Shown here piece by piece: positions 25,015-33,729 of a stretch of 64,000 nucleotides of DNA (position 1 is the first letter of the stretch; each line of letters begins with the position of its first letter). Where the stretch lies: contig JAUNCI010000004.1 of the NCBI GenBank assembly GCA_030526665.1, positions 1 through 64,000 on the forward strand, written 5' to 3'. The DNA comes from Eubacteriales bacterium (GTDB taxonomy: Bacteria > Bacillota > Clostridia > Lachnospirales > Lachnospiraceae). The notes beneath the pieces were generated by a model. It saw only the letters and a program-made list of their open reading frames with translations. It was not told where the DNA came from and searched no databases. The translations under genes and the position numbers were made by a program.

Positions 25015-26208
25015 TTATTTCTGTGCTTCCTGATTTGCTGTATAATTTGCAATTGATTTTTTGATACGATCGGCAGAATTTAACAGATGACTAACGGATA
25101 AATCGTGATTCAATGTATCAATAATCAAGGCAATATATTTACTCATATCACAATCAATATAATAAGGTTTTGTCAGAAGTTCAGGCATCTGGTAAACGAG
25201 ATTCGTGGTAAGAAGACGATCAAACACACCGTTTTTGTGTGCTTCGTCAAATTTGTCCAATCCGTCTGTAAAGAAACCAAAAGTGGAACAGATGAAAATT
25301 CTGTTTGCGCCGCGTTCTTTGAGAAGTTCGGCAATTTTCAGAACTGTATTTCCGGAAGAAATCATATCATCAATCAGAATCATATCTTTACCTGTGACAT
25401 CGGCACCCAGGAATTCATATGCAGCAATCGGATGGCGGCCGTTTGGCATACGACGGGAATAATCCAAACGCTGATAAAACATTCCCATATCAACGCCCAT
25501 AACGCTGGAAAGGTAAATGGCTCTGCTCATACTGCCTTCGTCCGGACTGATTACGGTAAAATGCTCATTATCAATTTTTAATCCCTCTACATTGTTAAGC
25601 AGAGCTTTGATAAACTGATAAGATGGCTGAACGGTTTCGAAACCGTTTAATGGTGTAGCATTCTGAATACGTGAATCATGAGCATCAAAAGTGATGATAT
25701 TTTCTACTCCCATATCTACGAGTTCCTGAAGTGCAGTAGCACAGTCAAGTGATTCACGAGTATCTCGTTTATCCTGACGGCTCTCATAAAGATAAGGCAT
25801 AATTACATTGATTCGACGTGCTTTACCGCCAATGGCACCAATTACACGTTTAAGATCCTGATAATGGTCATCCGGGGACATGAGATTTGAATAGCCTGCC
25901 ATTTTGTAGGTGAGACTATAATTACATACATCCACCATCAGATAGAGATCATCACCACGTACGGATTCCAGAATAGTACATTTTCCTTCGCCGGAGCCAA
26001 AACGTGGATTCGATGCACCGATAATGTAAGAGTCGCGTTTATATCCGGAATATGCAAAGGAATCACCATAAGGGAATTCACGCACGGTTCTCCATCTATT
26101 CAGCCAGGCATCAACTTTCTGTCCAAGTGAAGCGCAGCTTTCAAGTGGAATTAATCCAAGACGGCCAACTGGAAGAGTGGATAAGTCTTTTACGGAACTA
26201 GGATTCAT
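25015..26208 (-). CDS. prs: Ribose-phosphate pyrophosphokinase, long divergent form
   Basis: A 397-residue PRPP synthase making 5-phosphoribosyl-1-pyrophosphate for nucleotide and histidine synthesis. The PRPP-binding loop is MILIDDMISSGNT. The catalytic region YESRQDKRDTRES resembles the flexible loop with the essential Lys-Arg pair, and ITFDAHDSRIQ matches the AHD signature. It is about 80 residues longer than classical B. subtilis-type enzymes, with an N-terminal extension and a divergent ATP site. Last gene of a minus-strand unit with dnaI, 3 bp upstream. The family is clear; kinetic class is unknown. Confidence 0.88.
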   Translation of the reverse strand: MNPSSVKDLSTLPVGRLGLIPLESCASLGQKVDAWLNRWRTVREFPYGDSFAYSGYKRDSYIIGASNPRFGSGEGKCTILESVRGDDLYLMVDVCNYSLTYKMAGYSNLMSPDDHYQDLKRVIGAIGGKARRINVIMPYLYESRQDKRDTRESLDCATALQELVDMGVENIITFDAHDSRIQNATPLNGFETVQPSYQFIKALLNNVEGLKIDNEHFTVISPDEGSMSRAIYLSSVMGVDMGMFYQRLDYSRRMPNGRHPIAAYEFLGADVTGKDMILIDDMISSGNTVLKIAELLKERGANRIFICSTFGFFTDGLDKFDEAHKNGVFDRLLTTNLVYQMPELLTKPYYIDCDMSKYIALIIDTLNHDLSVSHLLNSADRIKKSIANYTANQEAQK

Positions 26209-26211
26209 ATT

Positions 26212-27195
26212 TTAGTTTCCTCCAATAAATTTTTTTTGTAATCGAATATCATCACCAAAGAGTTTTATCATTTGGTAGTTACTGGCGATACGTGACAACG
26301 TGCGTTCAGAATAGATTGCTGAAAATTCCGCAAGCTCCAGATTTGTAGATATAATCGTGGATTTTTTGCGAAGAATACGCTCGTTGATACACAAAAACAG
26401 TTGTGAAGAGACAAAGCTGTTTGTCAATTCGGTTCCTAAATCGTCTATGATCAGCAGATCACAGTTGAAAATATATTCATTGTCAAGTTCGCTTGAATGG
26501 TGAAATGCTTTTTGTGCAAGCAGATCAAATATTTCAAACGATGAAAAATAAAGTACACTGTGAGAACGATTCAGCAAACGTTCTGCAGCACAGTGAGACA
26601 GAAAAGTTTTGCCGACGCCTGTATTTCCATATATAAACAGATTTTGAAATGAAATGTCAAAGGTTTCGACAAAATTTTGAACCTGGTCATATGCTCGATG
26701 TGCTGTTTCGAGTGCAGTCAGACCTGTTATTTCGTTTTTCATTGTAGCAGAATAATAATCAAATGAAAAGTGGTCAAAATTTTCTTCTTTTAAAATATCA
26801 CTGAGCTGAGATTGTGTATAGAGCAATTCTATCTCCGCTTTTTTGAAACAGGAGCATTTTTCGTGCCCTACATATCCGGTATCGTGACAAAGCGGACAGT
26901 CGTAGGTTTCTTCCAGATAATCTTCGGTAAGTCCCAAAGTATTCAGCAAAGCCTTGCGTTCCTGCTTCAGTAAATCCAGTTCCAGATCAAACTGCTGCTT
27001 ATTGAAATGTGTATGAGTTAATTTGGATCGAATTCGGTCAGCGTACAGTGAGGCAATTTCTCCGTCGATTTCAGAAAGACGAGGAAGCTTTGCATATACT
27101 TCTTCGGTTCGCTTTTCGAAATTCTGCCGATTCCGGGCCTGTTTTTGATTGTATTGACGCATAATTGCTTCATATTGAAAGTTTTGTAAAGACAC
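26212..27195 (-). CDS. DnaC/DnaI-like helicase-loader ATPase
   Basis: A 327-residue AAA+ protein that probably loads the replicative helicase. The N-terminal helical part (1-95) is followed by a zinc-finger-like CPLC...CSCF cluster (Cys100, Cys103, Cys114, Cys116) as in DnaI. The AAA+ domain has Walker A YGNTGVGKT (189-197), Walker B LLIIDDLG and a sensor segment near ISTNLELAEF. Gene order dnaD, dnaI supports a primosome role. The dnaD gene lies 42 bp upstream; prs follows 3 bp downstream. Confidence 0.92.
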   Translation of the reverse strand: MSLQNFQYEAIMRQYNQKQARNRQNFEKRTEEVYAKLPRLSEIDGEIASLYADRIRSKLTHTHFNKQQFDLELDLLKQERKALLNTLGLTEDYLEETYDCPLCHDTGYVGHEKCSCFKKAEIELLYTQSQLSDILKEENFDHFSFDYYSATMKNEITGLTALETAHRAYDQVQNFVETFDISFQNLFIYGNTGVGKTFLSHCAAERLLNRSHSVLYFSSFEIFDLLAQKAFHHSSELDNEYIFNCDLLIIDDLGTELTNSFVSSQLFLCINERILRKKSTIISTNLELAEFSAIYSERTLSRIASNYQMIKLFGDDIRLQKKFIGGN

Positions 27196-27237
27196 GGCAA
27201 TACTCCTTTTTTATTATTCTAAATGCCAATTTGTTAA

Positions 27238-28341
27238 TCAGTCGGTTGTGTTTGGATTTAAAAGCCTTTTTTCATAATCACTAAAGTCGTAGTCGCGCTG
27301 TTGGAAATTATGAAAGCGGTTTCCTGTCTGGCCGGCAGATGACTGTGAAGCCGGCTGTGTTTTTTCTGTTTTTTTCTTTTGGTGAACGGAGTCCAGCTTT
27401 TGAATATCGGCAAGAGAGTGCACTTGTTTTTTGTGCCAGTCACTGAGAATTCCATCCGCATATGGGAAGCTTGGCTGCCCGGTCTGCATGATTGTACGTC
27501 TGCAGGCTTCATCAATGATGGCAAAATCAAATCCATATGTATGTATCCATGTATCGATCATAGTACGCTCATTTTGTATCGGAGCCCGACCGGTAATTCC
27601 CATATATTTCAGTACGGTATAGTAATCTTTGGCATAACGGGAATTAGAATCCTTTGCCATTTGCACTGTAGTAATACCTTCGGCAGCCCATGCAGCAGCA
27701 ACGGTTTCGATGTAGCGCATGCTTTTGTGACCACGTTCCACACTGTATTCAATCAGATACTCAATTAATTCGGAAGACATCTTCAACTCATCAAAAAAAT
27801 AAAGCAGCTTTTGAATATCTGAAGGAGTGAGTGGTTTTCCAAAATATTGTTCAGTAATATACAGAAGCTGTTTGACATCCGCGTTACTTTTCAGCTGATG
27901 GATTCGGTTCGGTGAAAGCTTTTTGGAAACAGTGTTTTCAGCGTCCTTGGAATCCTCTGTATTTGTATCTTTCTGAATATCTGTTTCCAATATTGGCTTT
28001 TCGATGATTTCTTCTGTTGATTCCATCGTTGAAATACTGTCTTTTGAGGGAGCGAGAAGTGAGACACCGATGATTCGTTTTCGGGAATCTAGAGTAAGGG
28101 AAACCAGATTTTCAGATTGCCAGTATTTAAGTGCTCGTTTAATATCACGTTCTGTGCACAGAAGGTGATCCGCCATATCTTCTAAAGAAAAAGAAGACAT
28201 AGAATCGGACATTAACCGAAGCAGATAAATATATATTTTTACAAAATCTCCGTTGGCTTTGGGCATATAATAATCAATAAAATGTTTTGAGAGTAGAATT
28301 GCTTCCGGCTTGGAAGCACTCTGTAACGTAATAGCATCCAT
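27238..28341 (-). CDS. DnaD-domain primosomal protein
   Basis: A 367-residue protein with an N-terminal winged-helix-type DnaB2/DnaD domain (about 15-95), a Glu/Ser/Thr-rich linker (about 110-150) and the C-terminal DnaD domain (about 165-240, containing LIEYSVERGHKSMRYIE and AAAWAAEGI). The tail is Gln/Lys-rich. Such proteins remodel origin DNA and help DnaI load the helicase in Firmicutes. First gene of the dnaD-dnaI-prs unit. Confidence 0.88.
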   Translation of the reverse strand: MDAITLQSASKPEAILLSKHFIDYYMPKANGDFVKIYIYLLRLMSDSMSSFSLEDMADHLLCTERDIKRALKYWQSENLVSLTLDSRKRIIGVSLLAPSKDSISTMESTEEIIEKPILETDIQKDTNTEDSKDAENTVSKKLSPNRIHQLKSNADVKQLLYITEQYFGKPLTPSDIQKLLYFFDELKMSSELIEYLIEYSVERGHKSMRYIETVAAAWAAEGITTVQMAKDSNSRYAKDYYTVLKYMGITGRAPIQNERTMIDTWIHTYGFDFAIIDEACRRTIMQTGQPSFPYADGILSDWHKKQVHSLADIQKLDSVHQKKKTEKTQPASQSSAGQTGNRFHNFQQRDYDFSDYEKRLLNPNTTD

Positions 28342-28378
28342 GTTTTGTGTTTACCTGCTTTCGATTAGACTACCATGG

Positions 28379-28387
28379 ATTATAACA
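28379..28387 (-). promoter_or_regulatory. Extended -10 element upstream of dnaD
   Basis: On the minus strand TGTTATAAT is an extended -10 about 40 bp before the dnaD start. The -35 region is A/T-rich and poor, which is usual for extended -10 promoters. Confidence 0.4.
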
Positions 28388-28432
28388 CAACAGATTTTAA
28401 AAAGAAATAGAGCTTTGAACGGAATGAAAAAA

Positions 28433-28470
28433 GTCCACTTGTGTTACACCTTTATGTAATACAAGTGGAC
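28433..28470 (-). terminator. Intrinsic terminator of murC
   Basis: A 16-bp stem with one mismatch (28433-28448 with 28455-28470) and a 6-nt loop. On the minus strand it is followed by TTTTTT, 10 bp after the murC stop codon. Confidence 0.85.
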
Positions 28471-28480
28471 GTAGTTATTA

Positions 28481-29860
28481 TTAGCGGCCGAGAAGATTTT
28501 CACCGATGTTTACAACATCACCGGCTCCCATTGTAATGATCAAATCTCCTTCAGAGCAGTTGGTTAATAAGTAGTTTTCGATTTCATCAAAAGTTTCGAA
28601 ATATTCGCAAGGGGTTCCATGCTTCTGAATTAATTCCTGAAGATTTTTTGATGAAATACCCAGATCGTCGGTCTCACGGGCAGGATAGATGGCTGCCAGA
28701 ATAACCTGCTCGGCATGGCTGAGGGCATCGGCAAACTCAGTCATCAGAGCTTTTGTTCTGGTGAAAGTATGTGGCTGGAATACACACCAGAGTTTTTTGT
28801 GAGGATAATTTTCTGCAGCTTTTAAAGTTGCCATGATTTCTGTCGGGTGATGCGCATAATCATCGATGATCGTTACACCGCCAACGTTTCCTTTATACTG
28901 AAAACGACGATTTGTACCGGTGAAACCTGCAAGTCCTTCAGCAATTGTTTCAACCGAAAGATGAAGTAACTGACCAAGTGCTATCGATGCAAGTGCATTC
29001 GATACATTGTGAATTCCAGGCACTTTCAGTGAAAAGGTTCCGACTTTTTCGTTTCCTTTCATAGCAGTAAAAGTTGCATATCCGGACGCATCATAAGTGA
29101 TATCCGCAGCAGTATAATCGGCTTCGTTTTCTAAACCGTAGGTAATGATATTGCATTTAAGCCCATCGGTAACTGTCTTGTATTCAGGAGTATCTGCATT
29201 GATAATCAGTGCTCCGTTTTCCGGAAGCAGTTCTGCAAATTTTCTGAATGAGCGGCGAATATCATCAAGATCTTTGAAAAAGTCCAGATGATCGGCATCG
29301 ATGTTAAGAATGATTCCGATGGTAGGAGAGAAGCTGAGAAAGCTGTTTGTGTATTCACAGGCTTCCGTAATAAACGTTTCGGAATTTCCAACTCGAATAT
29401 TTCCTCCAATGGATGGAAGAATGCCTCCGACACTGATCGTAGGATCACATTCTCCGGCAAGAAGAATATGAGAAATCATAGAGGTAGTTGTTGTTTTTCC
29501 GTGTGTACCGGAAACTGCGATGGCAGTGCGATAATTACGCATGATTTGCCCTAAAAGCTCTGCACGTGTGAGCATCGGGAGTCCTTTTTCAACTGCACGG
29601 GCAAATTCAGGATTATCATCATGAATGGCTGCTGTATAAACGACAAGTTCAATTCCCTCTATAATATTGTCGGCACGCTGACCATAAAAAATGGATGCGC
29701 CTTTGGATTCCAGAGTTTTGGTAAGCTCACTTTCTTTTGCATCGGATCCGGAAACGGTAAATCCGGCATCCAATAGAATTTCAGCGAGACCGCTCATGCT
29801 GATTCCGCCGATTCCAATAAAATGAATGTGTTGTGGTTTCGAAAAATCTATTTGATACAT
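28481..29860 (-). CDS. murC: UDP-N-acetylmuramate--L-alanine ligase
   Basis: A 459-residue cytoplasmic Mur ligase adding the first amino acid to UDP-MurNAc. The N-terminal Rossmann motif is GIGGISMSGLA, the ATP-binding loop is GTHGKTTT (118-125), and the central DYAHHPTEI motif and C-terminal ligase domain are present. A longer frame begins at 29905, but AGGAG lies correctly before the ATG at 29860, whose product begins at the canonical MurC N-terminus. Monocistronic: own promoter and terminator. Confidence 0.95.
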   Translation of the reverse strand: MYQIDFSKPQHIHFIGIGGISMSGLAEILLDAGFTVSGSDAKESELTKTLESKGASIFYGQRADNIIEGIELVVYTAAIHDDNPEFARAVEKGLPMLTRAELLGQIMRNYRTAIAVSGTHGKTTTTSMISHILLAGECDPTISVGGILPSIGGNIRVGNSETFITEACEYTNSFLSFSPTIGIILNIDADHLDFFKDLDDIRRSFRKFAELLPENGALIINADTPEYKTVTDGLKCNIITYGLENEADYTAADITYDASGYATFTAMKGNEKVGTFSLKVPGIHNVSNALASIALGQLLHLSVETIAEGLAGFTGTNRRFQYKGNVGGVTIIDDYAHHPTEIMATLKAAENYPHKKLWCVFQPHTFTRTKALMTEFADALSHAEQVILAAIYPARETDDLGISSKNLQELIQKHGTPCEYFETFDEIENYLLTNCSEGDLIITMGAGDVVNIGENLLGR

Positions 29861-29917
29861 ATTATGTTCTCCTGCATATTTTTTCCTGAATGCTGAAATA
29901 ATCAAGTAACTTCAGAT

Positions 29918-29946
29918 ATTATACTCCGTTTTCATAAAAAAGTAAA
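29918..29946 (-). promoter_or_regulatory. Promoter of murC
   Basis: Minus-strand TTTACT (29941-29946), 17-bp spacer and consensus TATAAT (29918-29923), about 60 bp before the murC start. Confidence 0.5.
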
Positions 29947-30041
29947 TGTTCCATGAGGATACATACGATTATGTTAACTTCCTATTTTTTGTGAAAAAAT
30001 TAATAAATATTACACAAATGTTACAAAAAATGAAGAAAATG

Positions 30042-30069
30042 TTGATTTTGTGGTAAAATATGGTATACT
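30042..30069 (+). promoter_or_regulatory. Promoter of the coiled-coil/3D protein gene
   Basis: TTGATT (30042-30047), 16-bp spacer, TATACT (30064-30069), about 30 bp before the start codon. Confidence 0.55.
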
Positions 30070-30100
30070 TATGTTTATGAAAATGATAAAGAGGTGTTTT

Positions 30101-31441
30101 ATGAAAAATAGAAAGTTACTATCAATGATGCTTACAGCAGCTTTGACGCTGTCTATGAGCGGAGTTGTTCACGCAGATGAATTGGAGAATGCACAGGCTC
30201 AGAGAAATACGGCAGCAAATGCTCTTGCTGCCAAACAAAATGAGATCAGCACTCTTGAAACGAAAAAACAGGAGCTGGAGACTTATTTGCAGCAGATCAA
30301 TCAGCAGTATGTTGATCTTGAAAAAGCGGTAACGGATCTAAGTGTTCAGATGGCTTCAAAGGAAGAAGAACTGAAAACGGTTCATTCAGATCTTGAAACT
30401 GCACAGAACGCATCACAGAAGCAGTATGATAATATGAAACTTCGTATTCAGTATATTTATGAGCATGGCGGCTCATCTTATATGCAGAGACTTCTTTCTT
30501 CAAAAGATATGGGGGATTTCATAAATACTGCAGTAAGTATTATGGAAATCAGTGATTATGACAGAGAACAGCTGACAAAATATGAAAATCTGCAGACAGA
30601 GATCCAGGAAAAAGAAGCACAGGTTAAAACAGAGAAAACAGAGATTGAGTCAATGATGACGGAACGTTCTGCGGCAAAACAGGAAATGCAGAATCTGGTT
30701 CAGCAGACAAATACAGAGATCGCATCTTACGTTTCTCAGATTAGTTCAAACCAGGCAGAAGCAGACGCACTGATGGCCGAGGTTAACAGTGCAGACAGCA
30801 GAATTGCAGCATTGACGGTCGTTGCAGAATCTTATCATAACTATTCTTATAATTCAGATGATGAGGAAGAATACAGTGATGCTGAATCAGATGATGAGGA
30901 ATCCTACGAGGAAGAAGCAGACGATTCAGACTACGAAGAAGAGTATGATGACAGTGAATCGAATTATGAAGAGGAATCCTATGAGGAAGAATCAGATGAT
31001 TCAGACTACGAAGAATCCTATGAGGAAGAAGCAGACGATTCAGATGAAGAAGAATCCTACGATTATGATAATGAAATGGACAATGCCACTGTTGATGAAG
31101 ACATCGATGATGCGCCGACAGCAGATGACAGCAGTGATTCCGGTGACAGTAGTGCGTCATCCGGAAAGTACCTTGGTAATTTTACACTGACAGCATATTG
31201 TAATTGTGCATCATGCTGTGGTACTGCCGGAAATCTGACAGCAAGCGGTACGGTTCCTACAGCCGGAAATACGATTGCAATGGGTGGTGTGGACTTTGGT
31301 ACACAGCTTATGATCAATGGACATATCTATACGGTTGAAGATAGAGGAACCGGTTATGGACATGTCGATATTTATATGGACAGCCATGATGCAGCTCTTG
31401 CATTTGGACTTCAGTCAGCGGATGTTTATCTGGTAGGTTAA
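30101..31441 (+). CDS. Secreted cell-wall protein: CwlO/PcsB-like coiled coil plus 3D domain
   Basis: A 446-residue secreted protein. The signal peptide is 1-25 (cut after VVHA). A long coiled coil (about 27-235) contains YIYEHGGSSYMQRLLSSKD and a following SDYDREQL segment, the pattern of the CwlO/PcsB N-terminal domain that is controlled by FtsEX. An acidic Asp/Glu/Ser/Tyr linker (about 246-355) leads to a C-terminal 3D domain (359-446) with Asp414 in EDRGTG and Asp423 in VDIYM, as in YocH/MltA-type murein lytic enzymes. The ATG at 30101 (GAGGTG before it) gives a clean signal peptide; an upstream in-frame ATG at 30050 would overlap the promoter. It ends at a strong terminator. Confidence 0.85.
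   Translation: MKNRKLLSMMLTAALTLSMSGVVHADELENAQAQRNTAANALAAKQNEISTLETKKQELETYLQQINQQYVDLEKAVTDLSVQMASKEEELKTVHSDLETAQNASQKQYDNMKLRIQYIYEHGGSSYMQRLLSSKDMGDFINTAVSIMEISDYDREQLTKYENLQTEIQEKEAQVKTEKTEIESMMTERSAAKQEMQNLVQQTNTEIASYVSQISSNQAEADALMAEVNSADSRIAALTVVAESYHNYSYNSDDEEEYSDAESDDEESYEEEADDSDYEEEYDDSESNYEEESYEEESDDSDYEESYEEEADDSDEEESYDYDNEMDNATVDEDIDDAPTADDSSDSGDSSASSGKYLGNFTLTAYCNCASCCGTAGNLTASGTVPTAGNTIAMGGVDFGTQLMINGHIYTVEDRGTGYGHVDIYMDSHDAALAFGLQSADVYLVG
30836..31165 (+). repeat. Degenerate acidic codon repeat
   Basis: GAA/GAG, GAT/GAC, TAC/TAT and TCA/TCC codons repeat in imperfect units encoding variants of DDSDYEEE and SYEEE (residues about 246-355 of the 3D protein). Near-identical copies, for example the DNA around 30910-30940 and 31020-31050, suggest growth by slippage or unequal crossover. 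Confidence 0.7.
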
Positions 31442-31486
31442 TAGATGCTGTTAACCGAGAAAATTTAATTTGAAAAATGAATGGAA

Positions 31487-31524
31487 AAAACGCTCTGTAT
31501 TATGGAAAAAATACAGAGCGTTTT
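31487..31524. terminator. Bidirectional intrinsic terminator
   Basis: A perfect 15-bp stem (31487-31501 with 31510-31524) flanked by A and T tracts. It lies between the convergent 3D protein and PduB-like genes and can serve both. Confidence 0.85.
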
Positions 31525-31574
31525 GTTATGTTGTCATGTATGCAAAGAGAATGTCCGGAGGGCATCCTTTTACT

Positions 31575-32288
31575 TTACAGATACGGTGTTCCCGGAATAT
31601 TAGGATAACTGCCCATTGCAATCAGTAATTCCAGACCAATCTGTCTGGCCTCCAATACAGCTCCTTTGATACCACTTGCATCTCCGCTGATTGCGAGAAT
31701 AACTTCATTTGAATGGCTTGTTCCCTGATCCGGGGTCATATAGCGAACAATGTCTGCAGGAGTGGATTTCATTGCTTTATCAGCCATCACCAGCCCGATG
31801 GCAGCAGGTGAGCCTGCCATGAATCCAAAGGCTTCTCCTGGTTTAGCATCGAATGCTTTTTGCAAAACCGGTCCGGCACTTGCAGAAAAAGCAAATTCTA
31901 AATGTCCGGCTTCGCTGATGTATAATTCACCGGCATATTTGTTTGTCAGTTCCAATGCGAGTGCAATGGCATGTCGTACATCGGATACATCATCACCGCC
32001 CAATACGATATAATTTCCGTGCCCGCCCCATCCTTTCGTATCGCGGGGGAGCTCAATGGAAAGAACTTCAGTGCTGGTTGCCTTGACTGCATCATCTATG
32101 GCGGTCAACTGTCCGGCAGCACCTGTCCGGGAACTGAACAGACCAAGAGTGTGGTATTTATTTGTGATGTTCATATGTTGAAGAAGCGTATCATCGATAC
32201 CGGAGATGACCAATCCAATGGTATCAAGAACGGCAGTGCCGACAAATTCGGTTCTGGTACAATTTGTGCTGATTGAATGAAGATCCAT
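31575..32288 (-). CDS. PduB-type bacterial microcompartment shell protein, isolated
   Basis: A 237-residue tandem-BMC-domain shell protein. The sequence follows PduB closely: TEFVGTAVLDTIGLVI (14-29), the highly conserved KATSTEVLSIELPRDTKG, and in the second domain the HSNEVILAISGD stretch. PduB trimers form pore-bearing tiles of the microcompartment shell. The N-terminus is short and lacks the long PduB leader that binds cargo. No other shell protein, diol dehydratase, aldehyde dehydrogenase or encapsulation peptide gene is in this window, so it is either a satellite of a distant locus or a repurposed protein. GGAGGTTCC precedes the ATG. Confidence 0.9.
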   Translation of the reverse strand: MDLHSISTNCTRTEFVGTAVLDTIGLVISGIDDTLLQHMNITNKYHTLGLFSSRTGAAGQLTAIDDAVKATSTEVLSIELPRDTKGWGGHGNYIVLGGDDVSDVRHAIALALELTNKYAGELYISEAGHLEFAFSASAGPVLQKAFDAKPGEAFGFMAGSPAAIGLVMADKAMKSTPADIVRYMTPDQGTSHSNEVILAISGDASGIKGAVLEARQIGLELLIAMGSYPNIPGTPYL

Positions 32289-32336
32289 GGAACCTCCTGT
32301 TACAAATGTTTTCTTTATAAATTTAATCGTTGGTCT

Positions 32337-32342
32337 ATTATA
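32337..32342 (-). promoter_or_regulatory. -10 element upstream of the PduB-like gene
   Basis: Consensus TATAAT on the minus strand about 50 bp before the start codon. The matching -35 (TTTTCA at 32360-32365) is weak, suggesting low or activator-dependent expression. Confidence 0.4.
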
Positions 32343-32486
32343 TCATGGTATGGAATTGTTGAAAAGCAAAGGATATCAGAAAGCGAAAATCAATAATAAA
32401 ATGGAATGAATATAGAAACAAAATTCGAAAAAATTATTAAAAATATGAAATGATTATAAAAATGAAATCGAAAATAAAATCTGAGA

Positions 32487-32515
32487 TTGACGAAAATAGA
32501 ATCGGTCGTTAAAAT
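32487..32515 (+). promoter_or_regulatory. Promoter of the hisC operon
   Basis: TTGACG (32487-32492), 17-bp spacer, TAAAAT (32510-32515), about 60 bp before the hisC start. Confidence 0.6.
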
Positions 32516-32579
32516 GTCCGTAAGAATATGATAAACAAATAATAAAGAAGCAGTTCAAACTGCGGAATGGAGTTATATT

Positions 32580-33650
32580 ATGAAAAATTGGGAGAAGAAT
32601 ATACGTAAGGTTGTTCCTTATACACCCGGTGAGCAGCCAAATCAGCCGGATATGATCAAATTGAACACAAATGAAAATCCATATCCGCCGGCGCCGGGAG
32701 TTGAGAAGGCATTGAAGGCATTGGATACAGATACATTAAGATTATATCCGGATCCGAAAGCGGAAATTCTTGTAAAAGCGATTGCTTCGTATTATAATCT
32801 GAAAGAGGAGCAGGTCTTTGTTGGCGTTGGCTCCGATGATGTAATAGCAATGTGTTTTCTAACGTTTTTTAATTCTGAAAAACCAATTCTGTTCCCGGAC
32901 ATCACTTATTCTTTTTATGATGTATGGGCAGATCTGTTTAAAATCCCTTACAAGAGACCGGCTTTAAATGATCAGTTTCATATTAGAAAGGAAGATTACG
33001 TTCAGCCTAACGGTGGTATTATTTTCCCTAACCCAAATGCGCCTACAGGGGTTTCCATGCCATTGGCGGAGATCGAAGAGATTTTGATAAATAACCGCGA
33101 TGTCATTGTTATGATTGATGAAGCGTATGTTGACTTTGGTACGGAAAGCGCACTTTCACTGATCGATAAGTATGATAATCTGCTGGTAATTCAGACATTC
33201 TCGAAATCCAGATCGCTGGCAGGCATGAGAATCGGTTATGCGATGGGAAATCCGGAACTGATCAAATATCTAAATGATGTAAAATATTCCTTTAATTCCT
33301 ATACAATGAACAGAACAGCATTAGCAGCGGGCGTTGCTTCTGTGAATGACCGGGAGTATTTTGAAGAAACCTGCAGAAAAATCGTGGAAACCCGTGAGTG
33401 GACAAAGACAGAACTTCGCAAACTGGGATTCTCATTTGGAGATTCAAAAGCAAACTTTATTTTTGCCGCACATTCAGAATGTCCGGCAAAAGAATTGTTT
33501 GAAGCACTTAGAAATGAACATATTTATGTGAGATATTTCGCAAAGCCGAGAATTGACAATCATCTGCGTATTACAATAGGTACAGATGAGGAAATGCAGA
33601 AATTGATCGCATTTTTGACAGGATATCTGAAAAACAGAGAAAACAGATAA
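32580..33650 (+). CDS. hisC: Histidinol-phosphate aminotransferase
   Basis: A 356-residue PLP-dependent fold-type I aminotransferase of histidine synthesis, converting imidazole acetol-phosphate to histidinol phosphate. Visible motifs: NENPYPP (31-37), NPNAPTG (151-157), DEAYVDF (180-186) and the PLP lysine Lys209 in FSKSRSLAGMRIGYAMG. It stands outside any his operon here. HisC-like enzymes can also serve aromatic amino acids, so the substrate is not certain. The COG2426 gene follows after 79 bp. Confidence 0.9.
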   Translation: MKNWEKNIRKVVPYTPGEQPNQPDMIKLNTNENPYPPAPGVEKALKALDTDTLRLYPDPKAEILVKAIASYYNLKEEQVFVGVGSDDVIAMCFLTFFNSEKPILFPDITYSFYDVWADLFKIPYKRPALNDQFHIRKEDYVQPNGGIIFPNPNAPTGVSMPLAEIEEILINNRDVIVMIDEAYVDFGTESALSLIDKYDNLLVIQTFSKSRSLAGMRIGYAMGNPELIKYLNDVKYSFNSYTMNRTALAAGVASVNDREYFEETCRKIVETREWTKTELRKLGFSFGDSKANFIFAAHSECPAKELFEALRNEHIYVRYFAKPRIDNHLRITIGTDEEMQKLIAFLTGYLKNRENR

Positions 33651-33729
33651 AGAAAAATCAGAGAATAATAACCGGAAATTATAGAACGGGAAACAGAAAA
33701 AAAGACAAACAGATAGATTGGAGAAATAC

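Noticed and set aside
30783..31190. Alternative reading frames on both strands across the acidic repeat of the 3D gene
   Set aside because: They arise from the repetitive GA-rich codons of the real gene, lack ribosome sites, and encode His/Leu- or Met/Lys-biased nonsense.
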